Of a DNA stretch of 56,960 nt, positions 15,646 through 23,794 are shown piece after piece. A program made the position numbers and the translations under genes. The stretch spans positions 1-56,960 of the forward strand of contig NZ_JAQLDQ010000013.1 of assembly GCF_028209395.1 (NCBI RefSeq). The letters run 5' to 3'. The DNA comes from Collinsella aerofaciens. Its GTDB lineage: Bacteria; Actinomycetota; Coriobacteriia; Coriobacteriales; Coriobacteriaceae. How positions within the stretch are numbered: position 1 is the stretch's first letter; each line of letters begins with the position of its first letter. A model generated the notes under the pieces. It was not told the DNA's origin. It saw nothing but the letters and a program-made list of their open reading frames with translations, and did no database searches.

Positions 15646-16956
15646 ATGAGCCAGTTCATCAACAACCCCGAGCACACCTTTGGTTTCGATACCCTGCAGC
15701 TGCACGTTGGCCAGGAGAGCGCCGATCCCGCATCCGACTCCCGTGCCGTGCCGATCTACCAGACCACGAGCTATGTGTTCCGCAACTCCCAGCACGCCGC
15801 CGACCGCTTTGGTCTTGCCGACGCCGGTAACATCTACGGCCGTCTGACCAACTCCACCCAGGGCGTCTTCGAGGACCGTATCGCCGCGCTCGAGGGCGGA
15901 GTGGCAGGTCTTGCCGTCGCCTCCGGCGCTGCTGCCATCACCTATACCCTGCAGGCTCTTGCCCAGGCTGGTGACCACGTGGTGGCTCAGAAGACCATCT
16001 ACGGTGGCTCCTACAACCTGCTGGAGCATACGCTCTCCCAGTTTGGCGTCGAGACCACGTTTGTCGATGCCCATAACCTGGAAGAGGTTGAGGGTGCCAT
16101 CAAGGACAGCACCACGGTCATCTATCTCGAGACGCTCGGCAACCCCAACTCCGACATCCCCAACATCGACGCCATCTCCGAGATTGCCAAGAAGCACGGT
16201 CTGCCGGTTGTCGTCGACAACACCTTCGGCACCCCGTATCTGTTCCGTCCGCTGGAGCACGGCGCCAACATCGTCGTCCACTCCGCAACTAAGTTCATCG
16301 GCGGCCACGGTACCTCGCTGGGCGGTGTGATCGTCGACGGCGGTAACTTCGATTGGAAGGCGAGTGGCAAGTACGCCCAGATCGCTGAGCCCAACCCCTC
16401 CTACCATGGTGTTTCGTTTGCCGAGGCTGCCGGTCCCACCGCCTTCGCAACCTATGTCCGCGCTATCCTGCTGCGTGACGAGGGCGCCTGCATCAGCCCG
16501 TTCAACGCCTGGGTCCTGCTCCAGGGCACCGAGACTCTGTCGCTGCGCGTCGACCGTCATGTCGAGAACACCAAGAAGGTCGTTGAGTTCCTGGCTGGCG
16601 ACAGCCACGTCGCCAAGGTGAATCACCCGAGCCTGCCTGAGCACCCCGATCACGAGCTCTATCAGAAGTACTTCCCCCGTGGCGGTGCTTCGATCTTTAC
16701 CTTTGAGATTAAGGGTGGCCAGGAGGCTGCATGGAAGTTCATCGATCATCTGCAGGTGTTCTCGCTGCTCGCCAACGTGGCCGACGTCAAGTCGCTCGTC
16801 GTGCACCCGGCTACCACCACGCACTCCCAGCTCTCTGCCGAGGAGCTCGCCGAGCAGAACATCACGCCCTCCACGATCCGTCTTTCCATCGGTACCGAGA
16901 ACGCCGAGGATATCATTTGGGATCTGAAGCAGGCCTTCGCCGCGCTGGACGAGTAA
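15646..16956 (+). CDS. metY: O-acetylhomoserine sulfhydrylase
   Basis: A 436-residue PLP enzyme of the Cys/Met metabolism family that makes homocysteine from O-acetylhomoserine and sulfide. The PLP lysine is Lys216 in HSATKFIGGHG, and the YGRLTNST and ASGAAAI segments are typical. The length and the insert between about 225 and 270 match MetY rather than cystathionine gamma-synthase. AAGGAG precedes the ATG by seven bases. It is divergent from a LysR regulator and preceded by the leader ORF, and a strong terminator follows. Confidence 0.95.
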   Translation: MSQFINNPEHTFGFDTLQLHVGQESADPASDSRAVPIYQTTSYVFRNSQHAADRFGLADAGNIYGRLTNSTQGVFEDRIAALEGGVAGLAVASGAAAITYTLQALAQAGDHVVAQKTIYGGSYNLLEHTLSQFGVETTFVDAHNLEEVEGAIKDSTTVIYLETLGNPNSDIPNIDAISEIAKKHGLPVVVDNTFGTPYLFRPLEHGANIVVHSATKFIGGHGTSLGGVIVDGGNFDWKASGKYAQIAEPNPSYHGVSFAEAAGPTAFATYVRAILLRDEGACISPFNAWVLLQGTETLSLRVDRHVENTKKVVEFLAGDSHVAKVNHPSLPEHPDHELYQKYFPRGGASIFTFEIKGGQEAAWKFIDHLQVFSLLANVADVKSLVVHPATTTHSQLSAEELAEQNITPSTIRLSIGTENAEDIIWDLKQAFAALDE

Positions 16957-17016
16957 GGCGACTTGTGCAAGGACCCCTTGCGACTCGATAGGTATAACTG
17001 CATAAAATGCCTGCTC

Positions 17017-17057
17017 AAGGCGCCTGTGCGAACAACGGCTGCACAGGCGCCTTTTTT
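17017..17057 (+). terminator. Terminator of metY
   Basis: AAGGCGCCTGTGC and GCACAGGCGCCTT form a 13-bp perfect stem followed by a run of six T. Confidence 0.95.
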
Positions 17058-17268
17058 GCATAGAGAGGGTGCAAAAACAGGGTTTTTGACACGCTTTATG
17101 CATTCGAGTTGTGGAAAACTCCTGTTGAGAGGATGTGAGTTTTACGCAATTGACGTGCGCCTTTTGAGTAAAACCGCAGGTCGCGATTTGCTTGGGGTAC
17201 TATGCAGCGCGATCGAATCACACGCAGCTCAAACGCAGCAAAAACGCACTACGGAGGTTTCCAGCTAC
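17058..17268 (+). other. Upstream region of the secreted protein
   Basis: No gene is seen. A TTGACA at about 17088 has no good partner 17 bases on, and an isolated TACTAT near 17200 could be a -10. GGAGG lies upstream of the next ATG. Confidence 0.3.
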
Positions 17269-18045
17269 ATGAGGATCGATTCACGAAAACCGAAAGCCGC
17301 CGCCCTTTCCGCCGCTCTGACCGTGGCACTTTTGGCGGGCGCCGGCGCAACTGATGCCCACGCGGCAACACTATCCGATACGGTCGGATCTACGCCGTCC
17401 GAGGCGACGCTGATGCAGCCCGTCGACTACCGCGGCGACGGTTATGGCTCTATGCAGGAGTGGAACGCCTCGATGGGGGCAAAGCGCGACTCCCTGGAGA
17501 TGCGCGCTCAGATCATTATGAATATGTATGGCGACTATGCTACCGATGACGAGCGCGCTGTGTTGCAGAGTTGCATCGACGGTGCGGGTAGCCTGTTGAC
17601 GATGGGGGAGGTCGACGCCAAGTCGACCGAGCTCGACGAGCTTCGCTCCACGCTTGAGGATGCCAAGCGCGAGGCGCTCGAGGCTGCCGCAGCCGAAGCC
17701 GAGGCCGCTGAAGCCGTTCAGGCTTCGTATTACAACGCCGGCTCCGGCTCGTCTTACGCGCCTGCTGCGTATTACGCGAACGGTTCGGGCCTGACGCGCT
17801 CGAGCGGCGTCAATAACTATAACGGTCGTCGTGAGACTTATTACAGCAGCAACGTGTTGTATCACCACCGCACGGGCGAGTGGACCCAGGATTCCGAGGG
17901 CTTTTGGCGCGATTCCGATGGCTACTACGTCGTTGCCGCGGGCGATAAAGCCCAAGGCTCCACGTTTACCGGATCCAAGGGCGAGTGCAAGGTCTATGAC
18001 TCCGGCTGCGCAGCCGGAACCACCGACTACTACACTGGCTGGTAA
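17269..18045 (+). CDS. Secreted coriobacterial protein, function unknown
   Basis: A 258-residue exported protein. Residues 1-32 form a signal peptide with a basic start (RKPK) and AHA cleavage site. A central Glu/Ala-rich helical segment (about 120-155, DELRSTLEDAKREALEAAAAEAE) could be a short coiled coil, followed by a Ser/Tyr/Gly-rich linker. The last 90 residues are Tyr-rich and orderly (GEWTQDSEGFW, GYYVVAA, CKVYDSGCAAGTTDYY), with a Cys pair that could form a disulfide. I recall similar C-terminal domains in other Coriobacteriia surface proteins but can assign no enzyme. GGAGG precedes the ATG. Its own terminator follows. Confidence 0.8.
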   Translation: MRIDSRKPKAAALSAALTVALLAGAGATDAHAATLSDTVGSTPSEATLMQPVDYRGDGYGSMQEWNASMGAKRDSLEMRAQIIMNMYGDYATDDERAVLQSCIDGAGSLLTMGEVDAKSTELDELRSTLEDAKREALEAAAAEAEAAEAVQASYYNAGSGSSYAPAAYYANGSGLTRSSGVNNYNGRRETYYSSNVLYHHRTGEWTQDSEGFWRDSDGYYVVAAGDKAQGSTFTGSKGECKVYDSGCAAGTTDYYTGW

Positions 18046-18074
18046 TTTTTCTGCAACACGGATATTTGGCGGAT

Positions 18075-18122
18075 GGGCGTCTTTACCGAGCTTTAGGGCA
18101 ACGTAAGGACGCCCGTTTTTTG
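18075..18122 (+). terminator. Terminator of the secreted protein gene
   Basis: GGGCGTCTTTAC at 18075-18086 pairs with GTAAGGACGCCC at 18103-18114 (one T-G) and is followed by GTTTTTT. Confidence 0.85.
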
Positions 18123-18231
18123 TGCGTGCTTGAGTTAACAGAGCGCTTACCGTGGCAGTACGCCGCGCATATGGGCGCGGGGCACACTAAGTCATGAGAA
18201 GCAAGGTCTTTCCCGTGGAGGAAGTGGTCTT

Positions 18232-18438
18232 ATGAACGCTCGAGATATCGCTATTGCCGCCGTCGCACTTGCACTTGGTTGTCTTGGTCCTACGGCCGCG
18301 CTTGTCGCGGGCATGCAGGGCTTGTGCGGAGCTGCTCCTATCGTTGTGGGGGCCCTGATTGCTGTCGCTGCGCTGGGAAGCGCCGGTGTCGTCCTTTGCC
18401 GTGATGATGAGGATGGTGTGCGGGGCTCGCAACTCTAA
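18232..18438 (+). CDS. Small two-helix membrane protein
   Basis: A 68-residue hydrophobic protein with two predicted membrane segments (about 5-27 and 34-56), a Cys in each segment region and an acidic tail (RDDEDG). GTGGAGGAAG lies upstream of the ATG and a terminator follows, both supporting a real gene. No family is recognised. Confidence 0.65.
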   Translation: MNARDIAIAAVALALGCLGPTAALVAGMQGLCGAAPIVVGALIAVAALGSAGVVLCRDDEDGVRGSQL

Positions 18439-18476
18439 CAGCTGCGAAGCTGGTTTTAGCTATAGATGAAGAAGGA

Positions 18477-18513
18477 AACCGCCACAAGGGGAGTGTCCCT
18501 TGCGGCGGTTTTG
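18477..18513. terminator. Terminator between convergent genes
   Basis: AACCGCC-A-CAAGGG pairs with CCCTTG-C-GGCGGTT around a short loop and is followed by TTTTG on the plus strand; A-residues flank the other side, so it may serve both strands. Confidence 0.8.
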
Positions 18514-18546
18514 CTGTTGAGGCTGTTGACTGCGGTATGTCGAGCG

Positions 18547-19461
18547 CTACCAGCTTGCCTCGATATCGCGAATGCGCGAATAGAGCCATTCGTTTTGCGG
18601 CACTTGGATATCGTGTTTGGCGGCTAGGCGGCAGATGGTGCCCGCAAACTCCTCGACCTCGGTCTTGCGTCGTGCGATGCGGTCCTGCGCCATCGAGGGC
18701 ATACCGGCGGGGTCGATTCCCTCGATGAGGTACACCATCTGCGTCAGGTCTGCCTCGGTCAGCTCAACGCCCTCGGCATTGGCGACCGCAAGCGTTTCGC
18801 GCATGGCGGAAACAAAGCAGCGGAACTGCTCGGATCCCTGCTCCGTGGCGCTTCCGTAGGTACCGCCGTAGGCCATGCAGGTTTGGTTGATGCCGTCGTT
18901 GAGCATGAGTTTGGCCCACATGCGGTGCGCAATGTCGCTCTCGACGGTATGGGCGATGCCGCAGCGCGTGTAAAGCTCGTCGATTGCGGTGATGGTTGCG
19001 GGGTCCGTACCGGCCGCCGCGCCAAAGCGGATTTCGCCAGTGTTGGTAAAGGTGAGCTCTCCGTTGAGGAACACGGCGTCCATACCCTGGCAAATCCCAA
19101 GAACGGTATGCTTCCAGCCAAAGCGCTCGGCAATCTTTTGCTCGCTGGTGATACCGTTGCAAAGGGATGCGATGAGCGTGTCGGGCCCTACGATGTGTTC
19201 CATAGTCTTGAGCGCCTGGTCGAGTCCGGTTGTCTTGACCGCAAGAATGACCAGATCGGCGGGCGTTGCCTCGCTGACGCGGACGGATTTGAGTGCACAG
19301 GGCTCGCCGTTGACCGTAAGGGCGTCGCCTGCGTGACGCTCAAAACGGGCGTCATCCATAACGTATTCGACGGCGTCATTGCCGAGGGCCTTGGCAATCA
19401 TGCTGCCGTAGAGCAGGCCGACGCCGCCCTTGCCGATAAAGGCGACCTTGTTGATCTGCAT
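18547..19461 (-). CDS. Ketopantoate reductase family protein (PanE/ApbA)
   Basis: A 304-residue NADPH-dependent reductase. The nucleotide loop GKGGVG is at 10-15. The mid-protein segment CNGITSEQKIAERFG and the helical C-terminal domain with LMLNDGINQTCM fit PanE-like enzymes, which reduce 2-dehydropantoate to pantoate. Paralogues often act on other 2-oxo acids, so the pantothenate role is not certain, and no panB/panC is adjacent. The ATG at 19461 is nine bases after GAGGAG; the ATG at 19470 abuts that sequence and is less likely. Confidence 0.88.
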   Translation of the reverse strand: MQINKVAFIGKGGVGLLYGSMIAKALGNDAVEYVMDDARFERHAGDALTVNGEPCALKSVRVSEATPADLVILAVKTTGLDQALKTMEHIVGPDTLIASLCNGITSEQKIAERFGWKHTVLGICQGMDAVFLNGELTFTNTGEIRFGAAAGTDPATITAIDELYTRCGIAHTVESDIAHRMWAKLMLNDGINQTCMAYGGTYGSATEQGSEQFRCFVSAMRETLAVANAEGVELTEADLTQMVYLIEGIDPAGMPSMAQDRIARRKTEVEEFAGTICRLAAKHDIQVPQNEWLYSRIRDIEASW

Positions 19462-19478
19462 GTGAATCATCTCCTCAC

Positions 19479-19505
19479 AAAAAGGCGCCCGCATATGGAG
19501 CGCCT
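19479..19505 (-). terminator. Terminator on the minus strand between cyclase and PanE genes
   Basis: Read on the minus strand, AGGCGC and GCGCCT form a 6-bp stem followed by TTTTTG. It lies downstream of the cyclase-family gene. Confidence 0.6.
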
Positions 19506-19583
19506 GATGGATTGTATGTCGCCGGGGCGTTTGGTGAGCGCGCGGGGCTGCTGTTATGAAAAAGAAACTATTGCGCTGTGCGC

Positions 19584-20354
19584 TTATGCCGCGGGGCAGA
19601 CCGCAAAAACGCGCGCGGGGTATCCGACGCCATCGCGGACCTTGGGGAAGGTGCAGAAGATGACAGCGCCCGTGGCGGGAAGCTCGTCTAGATGGTCCAT
19701 GACCTCGATCTGGTAACGGTCGACCGAGAGGATGTACTGCTCGCCGGGGTAGGGGTAGGCGTCCTCACGTGTGGTCACGGACGCGGGGTCGGTGTCTGCC
19801 GGCTCGTGGCCGATGGCGCCGATGTTGCGCTCTTCAACGAGCCACTTGATGGCGTCGAGGTCCCAGCCGGGGTAGTGGGGCTGGCCGTCCTCGTCCTTGT
19901 TCTCGAGATTGGCGAGTTTGGACCAGTCGGAGCGGAAGGCGACAAAAGCGTCTTTGGGAATGCGACCGTGCTCATCCTCCCATGCTTTGAGGTCCTCGAC
20001 GGTCAGGACGAAATCGGGGTTTGCGGCGCACTCCTCGTGCTTGTCGATTACGCAGAGCGGATGCATAAACTCGATAGGTTTAATCTCGCCAAGGGAACGG
20101 CCATCGACATGGAAGTGGCGCGGTGCGTCGACGTGGGTGCCGTACTGCGAGGCGACCGAATACTGGAAGCAACGCATGGGCGCGAGCATGTCTTCGGACG
20201 TGCCGGGCAGGTAGTCGAAGAGCTTGGTGGACTCAAACGGCTTAAAGCCAAACCAGTGTGGGGTGTCGCACGAGAGCGTGTGGGTGAGGTTGACCCAGCG
20301 ATAATCGGTGCTTTTGAGCTGGGATGCGAGGTTCCAAAGGTCGAGCGCGGGCAT
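19584..20354 (-). CDS. Cyclase-family (kynurenine-formamidase-like) metal hydrolase
   Basis: A 256-residue protein of the cyclase/arylformamidase family. The signature metal motif HxDxxxH is at His74, Asp76, His80 in YGTHVDAPRHF, and a later glutamate in the IGHEPADTDP segment is the usual acid. Members hydrolyse N-formylkynurenine or other amides and lactones. No tryptophan-degradation gene is near, so the substrate is open. AAAGGAG lies seven bases before the ATG. Confidence 0.86.
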   Translation of the reverse strand: MPALDLWNLASQLKSTDYRWVNLTHTLSCDTPHWFGFKPFESTKLFDYLPGTSEDMLAPMRCFQYSVASQYGTHVDAPRHFHVDGRSLGEIKPIEFMHPLCVIDKHEECAANPDFVLTVEDLKAWEDEHGRIPKDAFVAFRSDWSKLANLENKDEDGQPHYPGWDLDAIKWLVEERNIGAIGHEPADTDPASVTTREDAYPYPGEQYILSVDRYQIEVMDHLDELPATGAVIFCTFPKVRDGVGYPARVFAVCPAA

Positions 20355-20517
20355 GGGTGGCTCCTTTCATCGGGCTTTTTGCTGATGTTAAAGCGCTGGC
20401 GTGACGGCTCGATTTCTGCTGCGTTACGATACGTTCTCGATTGCGATTCCACGATGTTTCGGCCGCATGACCGTTGTGTTTCGCCGTGCCGGGGCGCTGA
20501 TGGCGAAGGGAGGGGCC

Positions 20518-21708
20518 GTGCAATACCGCGTTGACCCCAAAAGTGGTAACCGAATATCCGCTCTCGGTCTGGGCTGCATGAGGTTTCCCGGTGCGCCGGG
20601 CCATCCGGACGCTAAGGCAGCCGACGCCATCATTTCCCATGCGGTGGAGCGGGGGATCAATTATCTGGATACCGCGTATCTCTATCCCGGTAACGAGGCA
20701 TGCGTGGGCGCCTCACTTGAGCGCTTGGGGCTGCGCGACCGGGTGTTGCTGGCGACTAAGTTGCCGCACGCTTCGTGCAAATGCGCGGAGGATTTCGACC
20801 GGTTTTTCGACGAGCAACTGCGTCGCCTGCGGACCGACCATATCGACTACTACCTTATGCACAACATCACCTCGCCCGCCCAGTGGGAGCGCGTGGTGGC
20901 GTTGGGCATCGAGGACTGGATTGCGCACCAAAAGGCTGCGGGGCGTATTCGCCAGATAGGTTTTTCGTACCACGGCAGTGCGGCGGACTTCCTCACGATG
21001 CTTGACGCGTATGACTGGGATTTTTGCCAGATCCAGTACAACTACGCTGGAGAGCGATATCAGGCGGGAACGGCGGGGCTCATGGAGGCTGCGGATCGCG
21101 GGCTCGCGGTGTTTGTGATGGAGCCGCTGTTGGGCGGGCGTTTGGCGGGCAAGCTGCCGCCGCGGGCCCGCGCCGTGCTCGATGGCGCCCATGACCCGCG
21201 CCTGCGCACTCCTGCCGCCTGGGGGCTTTCGTGGGTGTGGAACCATCCTCAGGTCACGATGCTGCTTTCGGGAATGACCGATACCGCGCAAGTGGATGAG
21301 AACGCGGCGCTGGCCGACCGAGCCCTGCCGGATTCGATGACGGGCGCTCAGCTCGATACCATTGCGCGCGTGCTGACGGAATTTGAAAAATCGAATCGCG
21401 TGCCCTGTACGGGATGCGGCTACTGCATGCCGTGTCCCAAAGGCATCAATATCCCTGGGTGTTTTGCCGCCTACAATGCAAGCTATGCGCACAGCTGGTT
21501 TACGGGTCTATCGCAGTATTTTACGGCGAGCGCGGTGCGGACGAGCGAGCCCAAGTTGGTGAGCAACTGCGTTAAATGCGGCAAATGCGCGCGTCACTGC
21601 CCGCAACACATCGATATTCCCGAGCGTCTCGACGATGTGCGCCGACGTTTCCAGCCTGGCCCCGTAACGGCCGCGCTTAAAGCCTTCCGCATAGCGCGCT
21701 CCTCATGA
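20518..21708 (+). CDS. Aldo/keto reductase with C-terminal ferredoxin domain
   Basis: A 396-residue protein. Residues 1-280 form an aldo/keto reductase barrel (LGLGCMRFPG, the catalytic DTAYLYPGNE Tyr region, LATKLPH). The C-terminal part has two 4Fe-4S cysteine sets: C297, C300, C303, C306 (CTGCGYCMPC) and C351, C354, C357, C361 (CVKCGKCARHC). Such fusions are common in anaerobes and probably pass electrons between ferredoxin and a carbonyl substrate. The GTG at 20518 is chosen because GGAGG is four bases upstream and the protein then begins MQYR as in relatives. An ATG at 20500 has no good ribosome site. Confidence 0.9.
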   Translation: MQYRVDPKSGNRISALGLGCMRFPGAPGHPDAKAADAIISHAVERGINYLDTAYLYPGNEACVGASLERLGLRDRVLLATKLPHASCKCAEDFDRFFDEQLRRLRTDHIDYYLMHNITSPAQWERVVALGIEDWIAHQKAAGRIRQIGFSYHGSAADFLTMLDAYDWDFCQIQYNYAGERYQAGTAGLMEAADRGLAVFVMEPLLGGRLAGKLPPRARAVLDGAHDPRLRTPAAWGLSWVWNHPQVTMLLSGMTDTAQVDENAALADRALPDSMTGAQLDTIARVLTEFEKSNRVPCTGCGYCMPCPKGINIPGCFAAYNASYAHSWFTGLSQYFTASAVRTSEPKLVSNCVKCGKCARHCPQHIDIPERLDDVRRRFQPGPVTAALKAFRIARSS

Positions 21709-21720
21709 CCCTTTTATAAC

Positions 21721-21783
21721 TTGCGGTGGAATAGTTCCTGTTTGCGGCAGAATAGGGGCCAAACAGGAACTATTTCACCGCAA
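21721..21783. repeat. 24-bp intergenic inverted repeat
   Basis: TTGCGGTGGAATAGTTCCTG at the left (arm 21721-21744) pairs with 21760-21783 with one G-T over 24 bases around a 15-base loop. No T-run follows; it ends just before the nfo ribosome site. It looks like a dispersed palindromic repeat rather than a normal terminator. Confidence 0.75.
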
Positions 21784-21803
21784 CTGATGAGGGGGAGCTG
21801 GAG

Positions 21804-22670
21804 ATGCTGACGATTGGGTGCCATCTTTCGACGACGAAGGGCTATCGGGCGATGGGGGAGACGGCGCTATCCATTGGCGCCAATACCTTTGCATTCTTTA
21901 CGCGCAACCCGCGCGGCGGCAAGGCGAAAGATCTTGACATGGATGACGTGGCGGCCCTGCGCGAGCTTATGGAGCAAAACGACTTTGGCCCGCTCGTGGC
22001 TCATGCCCCGTATACCTATAACCCCTGCTCGGCCAAAGAGCGGGCGCGCGAGTTTGCCCTGGAGGCAATGGCCGAGGACTTGCGGCGCATGGAAGCGCTG
22101 CCCGGCAACTACTACAACCTCCACCCCGGCGCGCATGTGGGGCAGGGCTCCGACGCCGGCATTCAGATGATCGTCGACACCCTGTGCCAGGTGATGTTTG
22201 AGGGCCAGCAGACGACGGTACTGCTCGAGACCATGGCCGGCAAGGGCACCGAGGTGGGCCGCAGCTTTGAGGAGCTGGCGCGCATTATCGAGGGTGCTGC
22301 TGCCAGGCGTCCAGAGCTATCGGACAAGCTGGGCGTGTGTCTGGACACCTGCCATGTGAGCGATGCCGGCTACGACATCATCCATGATCTGGACGGCGTA
22401 CTCGACGAGTTCGACCGCGTGGTGGGTATCGACCGCTTGCGTGCCGTACACATCAACGATTCGAAGAACCCCTGTGGCGCCCATAAGGACCGCCACGAAT
22501 GCATCGGTAAAGGCTACCTGGGTAGTGAAGAGTTTGGCGGCGGTATGCAGGTTATGCAGAATATTGTATCGAATGGCCGCTTGCGCGCATTGCCATTCAT
22601 TTTGGAGACACCGAACGAACTTGCAGGTTATGCGGCTGAAATCAAACTGTTAAGGTCATTGCAGCAGTAA
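21804..22670 (+). CDS. nfo: Endonuclease IV
   Basis: A 288-residue AP endonuclease that nicks DNA 5' to abasic sites using three zinc ions. The family segments are in place: GCHLSTTKG at the start, [63 protein letters not shown] and ILETPNE. Length is typical. GGGGGAG precedes the ATG. Confidence 0.96.
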   Translation: MLTIGCHLSTTKGYRAMGETALSIGANTFAFFTRNPRGGKAKDLDMDDVAALRELMEQNDFGPLVAHAPYTYNPCSAKERAREFALEAMAEDLRRMEALPGNYYNLHPGAHVGQGSDAGIQMIVDTLCQVMFEGQQTTVLLETMAGKGTEVGRSFEELARIIEGAAARRPELSDKLGVCLDTCHVSDAGYDIIHDLDGVLDEFDRVVGIDRLRAVHINDSKNPCGAHKDRHECIGKGYLGSEEFGGGMQVMQNIVSNGRLRALPFILETPNELAGYAAEIKLLRSLQQ

Positions 22671-22731
22671 TGACTGTCATAAAGTGGAGTGTTCCATTCA
22701 CGTTATGGGTTTGTTTCAATCAGTTTTCTAA

Positions 22732-22760
22732 TTGCGGATTCTTCCAAACGGGCGCATAAT
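22732..22760 (+). promoter_or_regulatory. Promoter of the amino-acid ABC transporter
   Basis: TTGCGG at 22732-22737 and CATAAT at 22755-22760 are 17 bases apart, in an AT-richer spacer upstream of the binding-protein gene. Confidence 0.5.
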
Positions 22761-22817
22761 ATCCAACAGTTTTTGCAGACCTCTGAATCAAACGGGGTCA
22801 CCGGAAGGAGACTGATT

Positions 22818-23678
22818 ATGAAGCTGAAGAAGCTTGGCGCATTTGCCGCCACGGGCGCCATGGCACTCGCCCTCGCACTGACGGGCTGCGGCTCGTCCAA
22901 CGCCACCTCTGGTTTTGATGCCGGTTCCAGCAGCTCTGACGACGCTAAGGTCGAGAAGGTCGACGGCTCCAAGGAGTACGCGCTCGTCAAGGACGGTACG
23001 CTGACCGTCGGCACCTCTGCCGAGTACGCTCCGTTTGAGTACAAGGATGACAACGGCGATTATCAGGGCTTTGACCTTGAGCTTATCAAGGCTATCGGCG
23101 ACAAGCTGGGCCTGGATGTCGAGTACGTCAACAATGACTTTGACACGCTGGTTCCGGGTGTCGCTTCGGGCGCCAAATATGACGTTTCCATCGCGGCTAT
23201 CACCGACACGCCCGAGCGTGAGAAGGAAGTCACTTTCTCCGATTCCTACTACATGGACGATCAGGCTATCGTGACCAAGGTCGATAACACCGACATCACG
23301 GCCGACAACTACAGCGAGAAGCTCAACAACGCCGACGCTACCATCATCGTCCAGTCTGGATCGACCGCCGAGGCCTTTGCTCAGGAAAACTTCCCCAAGG
23401 CTAAGATCGTTCCCTACAAGGACGCCACCGAGTGCTTCAGCGCCCTGCAGTCCGATAAGGGCGATGCCGTAGTCACCAACCGCTCCGTTGCCAGCCAGCT
23501 GACCGCCGAGCAGTTCAACACCTGCCAGACCATCAAGCAGGTCAGCACCGGCGAGGAGTACGCCATCGCCATCAACCAGGGCAACACCAAGCTCAAGGAC
23601 GACATCAACCAGGCCATCAAGGACCTGACCGACGACGGTACCGTTGATGCCCTCATGGCTAAGTACAACATCAAGTAA
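22818..23678 (+). CDS. Amino-acid ABC transporter substrate-binding lipoprotein
   Basis: A 286-residue lipoprotein with lipobox LTGC at 21-24 (Cys24) and a Ser-rich linker. The type II binding-protein fold includes LTVGTSAEYAPFEYKDD, GFDLELIKAIGDKLG and the YDVSIAAITDTPER hinge region. This class captures polar amino acids such as Gln, Arg, His or Cys; the ligand is not determined. GGAAGGAG is eight bases before the ATG. It is first in an operon with the permease and ATPase, and an imperfect hairpin after it would make it the most abundant product. Confidence 0.94.
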   Translation: MKLKKLGAFAATGAMALALALTGCGSSNATSGFDAGSSSSDDAKVEKVDGSKEYALVKDGTLTVGTSAEYAPFEYKDDNGDYQGFDLELIKAIGDKLGLDVEYVNNDFDTLVPGVASGAKYDVSIAAITDTPEREKEVTFSDSYYMDDQAIVTKVDNTDITADNYSEKLNNADATIIVQSGSTAEAFAQENFPKAKIVPYKDATECFSALQSDKGDAVVTNRSVASQLTAEQFNTCQTIKQVSTGEEYAIAINQGNTKLKDDINQAIKDLTDDGTVDALMAKYNIK

Positions 23679-23698
23679 ATTAATGCTTGATTGCGCGC

Positions 23699-23729
23699 GG
23701 GCCCTTTCCGTTTTGCGGAGAGGGCCTTT
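23699..23729 (+). terminator. Weak terminator or attenuator after the binding protein
   Basis: GGCCCTTTCCG pairs with CGGAGAGGGCC (one T-G) and is followed only by TTTG. Partial termination here would give higher levels of the binding protein than of the permease and ATPase. Confidence 0.55.
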
Positions 23730-23794
23730 GCGCCTCTCTTGACGGAGAGCGTTTCCGTCTCGTTTTGTCGGCAACTTCTACGATAGGAGCCACC

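Noticed and set aside
15463..17103. 546-codon open frame antisense to metY
   Set aside because: Val/Leu/Gly/Asp-rich translation typical of the mirror of a highly biased gene. It would also cover the metY terminator, the leader ORF and the divergent control region.
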